Part shown: one piece after another, positions 7,642 to 14,109 of the stretch
Position numbering within the stretch: the stretch's first letter is position 1
Layout of the letters: the number at the start of each line of letters is the position of its first letter
DNA from: JACQHM01 sp964535215
GTDB taxonomy: Bacteria; Methylomirabilota; Methylomirabilia; Methylomirabilales; JACQHM01
NCBI GenBank assembly: GCA_964535215.1
Contig: CAZHST010000058.1
Location: 1-16,216, forward strand
Direction of reading: 5' to 3'
Length of the DNA: 16,216 bases
Position numbers and translations under genes: made by a program
The notes under the pieces: model-generated
The model's database searches: none
Seen by the model: the letters and a program-made list of their open reading frames with translations, nothing else
What the model was told of the DNA's origin: nothing

Positions 7642-8637
7642 ATGCTGAAGAAGATTCGACAGAGCCTGAAATACACCTTGAAGGTTACCCTTTGGATCGT
7701 CATCCTGTCCTTTGTCGTCACCATCTTCTACGCCTGGGGGGTCCGTTCGACGCCCTTTGGAGGGGGTGGTCCGGGGGTTGTGGCCAGGGTGGCCGGGGAG
7801 CCGATCTCCTTCGACGAGTACCAGCGGGCGCTCAGGCAGCAGTATGAGTTTTACCGGCGGATGCTTGGAGAGAAGTTCGACGACAAGGTGGCCGACCGTC
7901 TCAAAGCCCAGACGCTGGAGGGGCTCATCCTGAATCGCCTGGTGCTCCAGGAGGCCAGACGGTTGGGCCTTTCCGTCAGCCCCGAGGAGCTAAAGGCCGA
8001 AATTAAAGCGTACCCGGCCTTCCTGGACAAAGGAGAGTTCAGCAAGGAGCGGTACCTTCAGACCCTGGAGGCGAACCGCCTGACACCCGAGAGGTTCGAG
8101 CAGGACTTCCGAGACTATCTCCTGCAGCGCAAGATGGAGGAACTCATCAAGGCCAGCGTCAAGGCTTCCCCCTTGGAGGTCAAGGAGGCCTACTGGATGG
8201 TGCGGACAAAGGTTACGGTCGAGTATGTCGTGATCGCTTCACCCCAGGACTCGAAGGAGGTGTCCGAGAAGCTCCTTCAGGCGGTGAGACAAGGGCGCCC
8301 CTTCAGGGCGGCGGCTCAAGCCCTCGGCCTGAAGGTCTCTAGGCTCGGACCGTTTAGCCGCGAGGATCCCCTTCAGCCTGTTCCTGACGAGGCGGCGTTC
8401 AAAGACGCGGCCTTCGGTTTGAAGGAGGGGGAGGTCAGCCCCTTGATCCAGGGGGAGCGCCAGGCGTACCTTCTCAGGCTCCTGGATCGGCAGGAGCCAA
8501 ACCCTGCCCAGTTTGCCAAGGAGAAGGATTCGTTCAGGCAGGGATACCTCTTGGACAAGCGGGAGCGCCTCTTCGGTGAGTGGCTGAAGGAGCTTAGGAG
8601 GAAGGCGAAGGTTCGGGTGGACCGGGAAAACCTCTAG
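7642..8637 (+). CDS. Membrane-anchored PpiD/SurA-like periplasmic folding factor
   Basis: The protein has 331 residues: a basic N-terminus (MLKKIRQSLKY), one membrane segment at about 16-32, and a periplasmic helical SurA-N-type domain that includes VARVAGEPISFDEYQRALRQ, LEGLILNRLVLQEARRLGL and SPEELKAEI. This architecture matches PpiD, which assists outer-membrane protein folding at the inner membrane. The C-terminal part keeps a parvulin-like end (AAFGLKEGEVSPLIQGERQA) but lacks the usual A-x-HIL-type start of an active PPIase domain, so it may be a chaperone without isomerase activity. It is about half the length of E. coli PpiD (over 600 residues). I chose ATG 7642, preceded by GGAGAGGGG at 7 bases; the open frame extends upstream but into the promoter and mreB. 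It is the likely first gene of a unit reaching pilT. Confidence 0.82.
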   Translation: MLKKIRQSLKYTLKVTLWIVILSFVVTIFYAWGVRSTPFGGGGPGVVARVAGEPISFDEYQRALRQQYEFYRRMLGEKFDDKVADRLKAQTLEGLILNRLVLQEARRLGLSVSPEELKAEIKAYPAFLDKGEFSKERYLQTLEANRLTPERFEQDFRDYLLQRKMEELIKASVKASPLEVKEAYWMVRTKVTVEYVVIASPQDSKEVSEKLLQAVRQGRPFRAAAQALGLKVSRLGPFSREDPLQPVPDEAAFKDAAFGLKEGEVSPLIQGERQAYLLRLLDRQEPNPAQFAKEKDSFRQGYLLDKRERLFGEWLKELRRKAKVRVDRENL

Positions 8638-8662
8638 CCAGCGATCCTGGCGGCTTTTCTCC

Positions 8663-8962
8663 ATGAACAGAGAGCGGTGGATGACGATGGACCTTGCACG
8701 CGAGATACCGGCGGAGGTTTCGGAAACGATCCGGATCCCTGATGAGCTCTTAGACTATTACGGTGACCTCTTCATGAAATCGAACCTGAGGCGGCAAGGG
8801 ATCATCTTCGAGCGGTTCCTGGCCTGCCCCGATTACTACTTCAAGAAGCTGGCCATGCCCCTCGAGCCTGACGAACTCCCGCCTGAAGAGGGAGAGCCCC
8901 TGGCGAGGCCTAGGCGATGGCTCAAGATCGTCTCGTTCGGACGGGCCGTGCGATCCCCTTAA
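8663..8962 (+). CDS. Small hypothetical protein (99 aa)
   Basis: I do not recognise this protein. It is 99 residues, mixed in charge and soluble, without a signal peptide or membrane segment. A central segment (LFMKSNLRRQGIIFERFLAC and PDYYFKKLAMPL) looks like a compact helical core, followed by an acidic, proline-rich stretch and a basic C-terminus. The start is uncertain. ATG 8663 has no Shine-Dalgarno sequence, ATG 8681 follows GAGAGCGGTGG, and ATG 8687 has GGTGG six bases upstream. The gene lies 25 bases after the chaperone gene, and its 3' end overlaps the next gene by 46 bases, which suggests co-transcription and coupling. The overlap with a likelier lipoprotein gene and the lack of homology lower confidence slightly. 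Confidence 0.65.
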   Translation: MNRERWMTMDLAREIPAEVSETIRIPDELLDYYGDLFMKSNLRRQGIIFERFLACPDYYFKKLAMPLEPDELPPEEGEPLARPRRWLKIVSFGRAVRSP

Positions 8963-9357
8963 GACCCTTCTCTTACGCCCTCATCGCCTTCCTGGTCCTC
9001 CCCCCGGCCTGTGGGAGGGGGCAAGGTGCTTTGGCGGTGGCCGAGCAGTTCATGGAGCACTACTATGTCTTGGCCGATCTCCAGGGGGCGAAACGGTTCA
9101 CCACGGGCTTGGCTGATGAGAAGATCCAGGAGCAGGTGAAGCTCACCGCCGGTGCGGTCGCCGATGCCGAGGCGAGGAGCCGGGAGGTCTCCTTTAAGCT
9201 TTTGGAGAAACAGGAGCGGGAGGGGAAGGTCTTCCTCGTCTACGAGGTGACCGTCGTGCCCAGGGGAGGGACCCCTTTTAAGAAGCGGTCCTTCCTCTCG
9301 GTGGGTTTGGTCGGAGGGGCCTGGAAGGTGACCAACTTCCGCGACCTCGACGTGTGA
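8917..9357 (+). CDS. Probable lipoprotein with an NTF2-like fold, function unknown
   Basis: The 146-residue protein has an Arg-rich N-terminus, a hydrophobic segment (SYALIAFLVL) and a Cys at 32 in LPPAC, which looks like a degenerate lipobox. The mature part (AVAEQFMEHYYVLADLQGAK, later FLVYEVTVV, ending GAWKVTNFRDLDV) has the helix-then-sheet order of DUF4878/NTF2-like exported domains; this assignment is by pattern only. The only in-frame ATG is 8917, inside the preceding gene, so the two overlap by 46 bases. The unusually long, charged N-region before the hydrophobic part leaves some doubt about the start. It sits 28 bases before pilT, so an envelope or pilus-related role is possible but unproven. 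Confidence 0.7.
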   Translation: MAQDRLVRTGRAIPLRPFSYALIAFLVLPPACGRGQGALAVAEQFMEHYYVLADLQGAKRFTTGLADEKIQEQVKLTAGAVADAEARSREVSFKLLEKQEREGKVFLVYEVTVVPRGGTPFKKRSFLSVGLVGGAWKVTNFRDLDV

Positions 9358-9385
9358 GGGCCGGTCCTTCACAGGGATCTAGAGG

Positions 9386-10480
9386 ATGGGGGTGGAGAAG
9401 GCTCAAGCGTTCCTCCACAAGCTCTTGCAGATCGTGGTCCAGAGCGGGGCGTCGGACGTCCACTTCAAGGTGGGCTCGCCCCCTCTTTTCCGAATCAACG
9501 GGGCCTTGACCGAGATGAAGGCCTCGAAGCTTAGCCCTGAGTTCATGAGGGCCCTGGCCATGCTCCTGATCACGGACAAGGGGATGCGGGAACAGTTGGA
9601 CAGGCTCCAGGAGTATGATGTGGCGTACAGCATCCCGGATCTGGCCCGGTTCCGGGTCAACTTCTTCCGCCAGCGGGGGACCTTGGCCGCCATCCTCCGG
9701 GTCATCCCCTGGAAGATCCCGACCATGCCCGAGCTGGGGCTCCCCCCGGTCCTGGAGCGGCTGGCCATGCAGGATCGGGGGCTCATCCTGGTCACCGGCC
9801 CGACGGGGAGTGGCAAGTCCACCACCTTGGCCGCCATGATTGATTACATCAACCAGCACAAGAAAGTCCACATCGTGACCATCGAGGACCCCATCGAGTT
9901 CCTCCATGTGGACGTGAAGAGCTCCATCTGCCAGCGGGAGATTCGAACGGACACGGCAGATTTTGCCTCGGCCCTCCGGGCCGTCCTCAGGCAGGATCCT
10001 AACGTGATCCTGGTGGGGGAGATGCGGGACGCCGAGACCATTGACATTGCCCTGAAGGCGGCGGAGACGGGTCACCTGGTCATGAGCACGCTCCACACCA
10101 TTGACGCCATGCGGAGCGTCAACCGTCTGATCGGGATCTTCGAACCGGATGCCCAGGCCACCGTCCGGATCCGGCTGGCCGATAGCCTGGTGGGGGTGAT
10201 CTCCCAGCGCCTCCTGCCCCGGGCGGACGGCCGGGGACGCATCGTGGCCGTGGAGGTGATGCTCAACACCCCCTCCATCCAGGGTTGCATCCGGGAGCCG
10301 GACAAGACCTACATGATCCCCCACTATATCGAGGAGGGGCGGACCCAGTACGGCATGCAGTCCTTTGACCAGCATCTGATGGACCTCTACCGGGCCGGCA
10401 AGATCACCTTTGAGGTCGCCAAGGCCGCGGCCACCCGGCCCTCGGACTTCGAGCGGGCCGTCATGCTGGAGAGCCGCTAA
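9386..10480 (+). CDS. pilT: Type IV pilus retraction ATPase, PilT/PilU family
   Basis: This cytoplasmic hexameric ATPase of the secretion-ATPase superfamily depolymerises type IV pili and powers twitching and DNA uptake. The 364-residue product has the N-terminal PAS-like domain (SGASDVHFKVGSPPLFRING), Walker A GPTGSGKST at 138-146, Asp box VTIEDPIEFLH at 164, Walker B ILVGEMRD at 208 and His box HLVMSTLHT at 230. The C-terminus carries EGRTQYGMQSFDQHLMDLY instead of the classic AIRNLIRE of canonical PilT, so it may be the PilU-like or a second PilT paralogue. ATG 9386 has AGGGA eight bases upstream; GTG 9392, with GAGG six bases upstream, is an alternative. No other pilus gene is in the window. 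It ends 17 bases before the convergent methyltransferase gene, with no terminator between. Confidence 0.94.
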   Translation: MGVEKAQAFLHKLLQIVVQSGASDVHFKVGSPPLFRINGALTEMKASKLSPEFMRALAMLLITDKGMREQLDRLQEYDVAYSIPDLARFRVNFFRQRGTLAAILRVIPWKIPTMPELGLPPVLERLAMQDRGLILVTGPTGSGKSTTLAAMIDYINQHKKVHIVTIEDPIEFLHVDVKSSICQREIRTDTADFASALRAVLRQDPNVILVGEMRDAETIDIALKAAETGHLVMSTLHTIDAMRSVNRLIGIFEPDAQATVRIRLADSLVGVISQRLLPRADGRGRIVAVEVMLNTPSIQGCIREPDKTYMIPHYIEEGRTQYGMQSFDQHLMDLYRAGKITFEVAKAAATRPSDFERAVMLESR

Positions 10481-10497
10481 GGTCTGCCTTTCCGGGA

Positions 10498-11643
10498 TCA
10501 GCCCACGGTCACGATGAAGAGCCTGGTGGGGAGGTCGCCCAGGATGATCTCCCGTTCATGGAGGAGAGGGAGGTCACGGGCGGCCAGGACCTCGGCGAAC
10601 ACCCGGTACTCCCCGGTGATAAACAGCACCTTCGTGGCTTCCTTGGCCCACCGTCTCAGGTTGTCCACGAAGTCCCCGTAGAGCTTTCCCATCAGCCGTC
10701 GCTTCCCGACCCGGACCCCGTAGGGCGGGTTCGTGATGACGATCCTCGCAGGGGGAAGGGGATCCTTGGTGCAATCCCCCTGGTGGACATGGATCACCTC
10801 ACCGACCCCGGCCCGTTCAGCGTTGACCATCGCTCCCCTCACATGCTTTAAGCCTCGGTCGATCCCGAAGAGCTGAAGGGGCTTTTGTCTTACCAGCACC
10901 TCCGCCTCCTCCTGAACCTGTCTCCAGAGTTTCTCCTCGAAGAAGGCCAACCTTTGAAAGGCGAAGGTCGTCCGCCACCGCCCCGGCGGGATGTTCCAGC
11001 CTTTCAGGGCTGCCTCGATCAGGATGGTTCCGCCCCCACACATCGGATCCAGGAGGGGACAGGAGGGATCCCAGCCGGAGAGGCTGATCAAGCCCGAAGC
11101 CACAGCCGGGTTCAGCGAGGCAGGGTGCTGGTAGACCCGGTAGCCCCGTTTCGAGAGGGCCATGTCCCCCGTGGTGTCGATCCCCAGCAGGAGATCCTTG
11201 TCCAGCAGTTCGGCATTGAGGACCACATCCGGGTCATCCAGGTTCACCTTGAGCCGCTGGCCAGAGGCCTGGAGGGCAGTCTCGATGACCGCCTGCCCCA
11301 CCACCCGACCGATGTCCTGGGAGGTGAAAGGGTGCTGGCCGAGTCTTCTCGACCGGACGGCGAAGGTTTGCTCCGGCCTGATGAAGCTCGTGTCGAGCGA
11401 CCGGGCTGTCTCGTAGATCTCCTCTAAGCCTTGGGCCTTGGTCCGCTTCAGCAGGATGACAATCCGGTGGAGGGAGCGGGCCAGGTAGTTCGCCCGGTAG
11501 AAGAACGGGAAGGGGGCTCTGAAGTAGACCCTTCCTGTTTTCCAGGCCTCGATGCGGGCTCCAAGCCTGGCAAGCTCCTCGGCCGCCATGTCCTCGATCC
11601 CGTGGGTCGTGGTCGCGTAGAAAGCCGTTTCCTCCCCGATCAT
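10498..11643 (-). CDS. THUMP-domain class I SAM-dependent RNA methyltransferase
   Basis: The 381-residue protein contains an N-terminal THUMP domain (about residues 50-155) and a C-terminal Rossmann methyltransferase domain. SAM motif I is LLDPMCGGGTILIEAAL, with D199 at its core, and the catalytic NPPYG is at 305-309, the motif typical of N2-guanine or N6-adenine methylation. The architecture matches the RlmL N-terminal half, B. subtilis YpsC and the Trm14/TrmN tRNA m2G6 enzymes. Whether 23S rRNA or tRNA is the substrate cannot be told from sequence alone. The frame stays open to TTG 11691, but that codon lies in the predicted -35 box, so I chose ATG 11643, with AAGG five bases upstream. It has its own promoter and is divergent from thiO. 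Confidence 0.92.
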   Translation of the reverse strand: MIGEETAFYATTTHGIEDMAAEELARLGARIEAWKTGRVYFRAPFPFFYRANYLARSLHRIVILLKRTKAQGLEEIYETARSLDTSFIRPEQTFAVRSRRLGQHPFTSQDIGRVVGQAVIETALQASGQRLKVNLDDPDVVLNAELLDKDLLLGIDTTGDMALSKRGYRVYQHPASLNPAVASGLISLSGWDPSCPLLDPMCGGGTILIEAALKGWNIPPGRWRTTFAFQRLAFFEEKLWRQVQEEAEVLVRQKPLQLFGIDRGLKHVRGAMVNAERAGVGEVIHVHQGDCTKDPLPPARIVITNPPYGVRVGKRRLMGKLYGDFVDNLRRWAKEATKVLFITGEYRVFAEVLAARDLPLLHEREIILGDLPTRLFIVTVG

Positions 11644-11662
11644 CTCTCCCTTCACCCCTCCC

Positions 11663-11691
11663 ACTATAGAGGGAATCGTTCCCGGCTTCAA
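11663..11691 (-). promoter_or_regulatory. Predicted promoter of the RNA methyltransferase
   Basis: On the minus strand TTGAAG (11691-11686) and TATAGT (11668-11663) are separated by 17 bases. Transcription would start near 11656, only about 13 bases before the ATG at 11643. This argues against the upstream TTG and GTG starts. The spacer contains the 13-base palindrome GGGAATCGTTCCC (11671-11683). Confidence 0.6.
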
Positions 11692-11723
11692 GGATCAAGC
11701 TTCCAGCCATGGGAGCAAAATCG

Positions 11724-11752
11724 TTGACAGTAAATGGGAGAAGTGGTAAGGG
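11724..11752 (+). promoter_or_regulatory. Predicted promoter of thiO
   Basis: A perfect -35 TTGACA (11724-11729) is followed after 17 bases by TAAGGG (11747-11752). The -10 is poor (only the first two bases and possibly the third are useful). The start would be near 11759, leaving about 24 bases to the GTG at 11783. It lies back to back with the methyltransferase promoter, 32 bases between their -35 boxes. Confidence 0.45.
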
Positions 11753-11782
11753 TGAAAGAAACGCCACTGGTGGAGGGGGAGG

Positions 11783-12902
11783 GTGGCAAGGACGGCGGAC
11801 GTCATCATCATCGGCGGGGGGGTGATCGGTTGCTCCATNNNNNNNNNNNCTGGCCAGGGCAGGCACCACCCGTATCGTCGTCCTGGAGAAAGGGAGGGTC
11901 GGGAACGAGGCCTCCTGGGCCTCGGCCGGGATGCTGGCCCCGCAGGCCGAAGGTCCCGGCCCCGGTCCGTTCCTGGACCTCTGCCTGAAGGGGAAGGCGC
12001 TGTTCAGACCCCTCTCGGAGGAGCTGAAGGAGTGTACGGGAATTGACATCGAATACTTGACGTGGGGGGTCCTCTCCCTGATCGAGGAAGGGGGGGAGGA
12101 GGAGGCCGAGGCGAGGCGGGCCTGGCAGGCCAAGCTGGGCCTTCGGGTGGAGCGCCTCTCGCCCGAGGAGGTGAAGGGGCTCGAGCCGGGGATCAAACAG
12201 GGGATCGCCGGTGCCCTCTTCTTCCCTGATGACCACCATGTGGACAACCGGGAGCTGGTCCGGGCCCTCTCCGAAGCCTGCCGTTCGTCCGGGGTGACCT
12301 TTTTGGAGGGCACGCCGGCTGTGGGTTTCATCTTGGACAATGAGGCCATCCAGGGGGTCATGACGCCGAAGGGGGTCATCCGAGGGAAGGTGGTGGTCTT
12401 AGCCGCCGGGTGCTGGTCGGCCGAGCTCCTCGCCCCCCTGGGGAGGCGCCTCCCGGTGAAGCCGGCCAGGGGTCAGATTGTGTACACGGAGCTTCCCACC
12501 CTTCCCCTCCGCCATGTGGTCTGGGGGAGGGAGGGCTACATCGTCCCCCGCTTAAACGGGGGGCTGTTGATCGGAAGTACCGTGGAGTTTGTCGGTTTTG
12601 ACAAGGGGGTGACGCTGGAGGGGGTGAGGAGGTTGACGGCCATGGCCGTGGACCTGGTGCCGGGCTTGTCTGACCGGCCCTTCATCACGGCTTGGGCGGG
12701 CCTTCGGCCTCACAGCCCGGATGCCCTCCCTCTGATCGGCCCCCTTCCCGGGATCGAAGGGCTCCTGGTAGCCACCGGCCATTTTCGGAACGGCATCCTC
12801 CTCGGACCCCTCACCGGGAAGCTCATGGCCGAGCTGATCGTGGAGGGAAAACCTTCCTTCCCCCTGGAGGCCTTCAGCCCCGCTCGCTTCGACCGCTTGT
12901 AA
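11783..12902 (+). CDS. thiO: Glycine oxidase ThiO (interrupted by an assembly gap)
   Basis: ThiO is an FAD-dependent amine oxidase that converts glycine to dehydroglycine for thiazole synthesis in thiamine biosynthesis. The N-terminus has the dinucleotide-binding motif DVIIIGGGVIGCS. After 11 Ns the protein resumes in another frame with LARAGTTRIVVLEKGRVGNE and ASWASAGMLAP, the typical ThiO continuation. Further motifs are VVVLAAGCWSAEL, PVKPARGQIVY, REGYIVPRLNGGLLIGST, WAGLRPHSPDALPLIGP and ATGHFRNGILLGP. With 10 Ns instead of 11 the two parts would join in frame as about 373 residues, normal for ThiO. GTG 11783 is the start, with GGAGG six bases before it. thiG and thiS are not in the window. 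Confidence 0.92.
11839..11849. other. Run of 11 N (assembly gap) inside thiO
   Basis: The gap falls directly after the GGGVIGCS motif. The flanking thiO parts are in frames that differ by one base, so the N count is off by one (10 or 13 would restore the frame). Family comparison predicts three missing residues between CSI and LARAG, which equals 10 bases. Confidence 0.9.
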
Positions 12903-12915
12903 GGGTAGAAAACCG

Positions 12916-12944
12916 TTGCGATTTTACTCCCCCTTTAGTAAGTT
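12916..12944 (+). promoter_or_regulatory. Possible promoter of the nicotinamidase gene
   Basis: TTGCGA (12916-12921) and TAAGTT (12939-12944) are separated by 17 bases in the A/T-richer gap after thiO. A start near 12951 would leave about 26 bases before the GTG at 12977. Readthrough from thiO is also possible since no terminator separates them. Confidence 0.4.
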
Positions 12945-12976
12945 ATTACCGGGGTCTTCTTAAGGAGGTGAGGCCG

Positions 12977-13570
12977 GTGAAGCTGGATCCGTCTCAGGAT
13001 GCGCTGATGGTTGTAGACGTCCAGAACGACTTCTGTCCTGGAGGCTCCCTTGCCGTCCCCGAGGGGGATCAGGTGGTTCCTGTCCTGAACAAGGTCATCG
13101 CCCGGTTCGTCGAATCGGGTGCCCCGATCTTTGCGTCGCGGGACTGGCATCCCGCAGAGACCAAGCACTTCCAGGCCTGGGGAGGCCCCTGGCCGCCCCA
13201 CTGCATCCAGGGGACTAAAGGGGCCGAGTTCCACCCGGCCTTGAGGCTCCCGGCGGAGACGACGATCATCTCCAAGGGGATGGATCCGGAAAAGGACAGC
13301 TACTCCGCCTTCCACGGCATCGATCCAACCGGGGCGGATCTGGCGACGGCGTTACGCCGGCGCGGGGTGAAGCGGCTTTTCGTGGGGGGCCTGGCCACCG
13401 ATTACTGTGTGAAGTTTACCGCCCTGGATGCCAGGAGGGAGGGGTTTGCGGTCGTCCTCTTAGAGGACGCCTCCCGGGGGGTTGAGGTGAACCCCGGGGA
13501 TACAGCGAAGGCCATCGAGGAGATGAAGGCGGCCGGTGTGACCATCCTGTCCAGTGAGAATCTGGGGTAG
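12977..13570 (+). CDS. pncA: Nicotinamidase (isochorismatase-like cysteine hydrolase)
   Basis: This enzyme deamidates nicotinamide to nicotinate in NAD salvage. The 197-residue protein has the catalytic triad expected of the family: Asp14 in VVDVQNDF, a Lys at about 100 in IISKGMDPEKDSY, and Cys144 in GGLATDYCVK. Metal ligands Asp56, His58 and His64 are in SRDWHPAETKHF. The conserved segment WPPHCIQGTKGAEFH is also present. These features favour nicotinamidase over other isochorismatase-like hydrolases. The open frame extends far upstream into thiO, but GTG 12977 follows a near-perfect AAGGAGGTGA at 8 bases, which fixes the start. It lies 74 bases after thiO and 51 bases before the coiled-coil gene. 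Confidence 0.93.
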   Translation: MKLDPSQDALMVVDVQNDFCPGGSLAVPEGDQVVPVLNKVIARFVESGAPIFASRDWHPAETKHFQAWGGPWPPHCIQGTKGAEFHPALRLPAETTIISKGMDPEKDSYSAFHGIDPTGADLATALRRRGVKRLFVGGLATDYCVKFTALDARREGFAVVLLEDASRGVEVNPGDTAKAIEEMKAAGVTILSSENLG

Positions 13571-13621
13571 GGTGGCGTGGGATGGCCGCCCCTTCACGGA
13601 CAGGTGGGAAAGGAGGGGGAG

Positions 13622-14029
13622 ATGGCAAAGGTGAAAGCAGGGAAGGTGGCGAAGAAGGTCGCAAAGCCCACAGCCGGGGCGGGGGAAGCGGCGAAGAAGG
13701 TCAAGGAGCTTCAGGCCAACCTGAAGAAGGCTAAGACCCAGGCTGCGGCGGCTGAGACCAGGGCAAAGCAAGCGGTGGCGGCCCAGAACAAGCTCAAGCA
13801 GCAACTGGCCGCTGCCAAGAAGGCTCTGGCAGAGAAGGTGGCCAGCTTCCAGAAGAGGCTCAAGGACCAGCAGGCCCAAATTGCCACCCTCAAGGCCGAG
13901 CTGAAGGCCAAAGAGACGGCCCTCCGGGAGAAAGAGCGGGAGGTTTCCGAGCTCAAGCAGGCGGCCCAGGCCCCTGCGCCAGCGCCTGAGATGGCCGAGG
14001 TGGGGCAGACCCTCTCCCCGGTCGGTTAG
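13622..14029 (+). CDS. Lys/Ala-rich coiled-coil protein, histone H1-like N-terminus
   Basis: I do not recognise a family. The protein has 135 residues. Residues 1-27 are Lys/Ala/Val-rich with AKKVAKP-type repeats, as in bacterial histone H1-like proteins. Residues 27-115 form a continuous coiled coil dominated by Lys, Ala, Glu, Gln and Leu. The last 20 residues are Pro/Ala-rich and uncharged to acidic. There is no signal peptide or membrane segment, so it is probably cytoplasmic and may bind nucleic acid or act as a spacer. ATG 13622 follows AAAGGAGG at 5 bases, a strong site indicating good expression. Low-complexity composition makes similarity searches unreliable. It converges on thiI, with 80 bases between and no clear terminator. 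Confidence 0.78.
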   Translation: MAKVKAGKVAKKVAKPTAGAGEAAKKVKELQANLKKAKTQAAAAETRAKQAVAAQNKLKQQLAAAKKALAEKVASFQKRLKDQQAQIATLKAELKAKETALREKEREVSELKQAAQAPAPAPEMAEVGQTLSPVG

Positions 14030-14109
14030 CCCGAGCGGCTTGCTGACGGAACGGTTGGAGACCTGAGATCCTCCTCTACCCTTGCCGGGGAGGGAAAGGG
14101 GGGGTGTCC

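Noticed and set aside
9278..10375. 365-codon minus-strand open frame opposite pilT
   Set aside because: pilT on the other strand has all its motifs; the antisense frame is Gly/Asp/His-rich without recognisable domains.
14030..14109. Bidirectional terminator between the coiled-coil gene and thiI
   Set aside because: The G-rich stretch near 14085-14105 does not form a convincing stem with a T-run on either strand.
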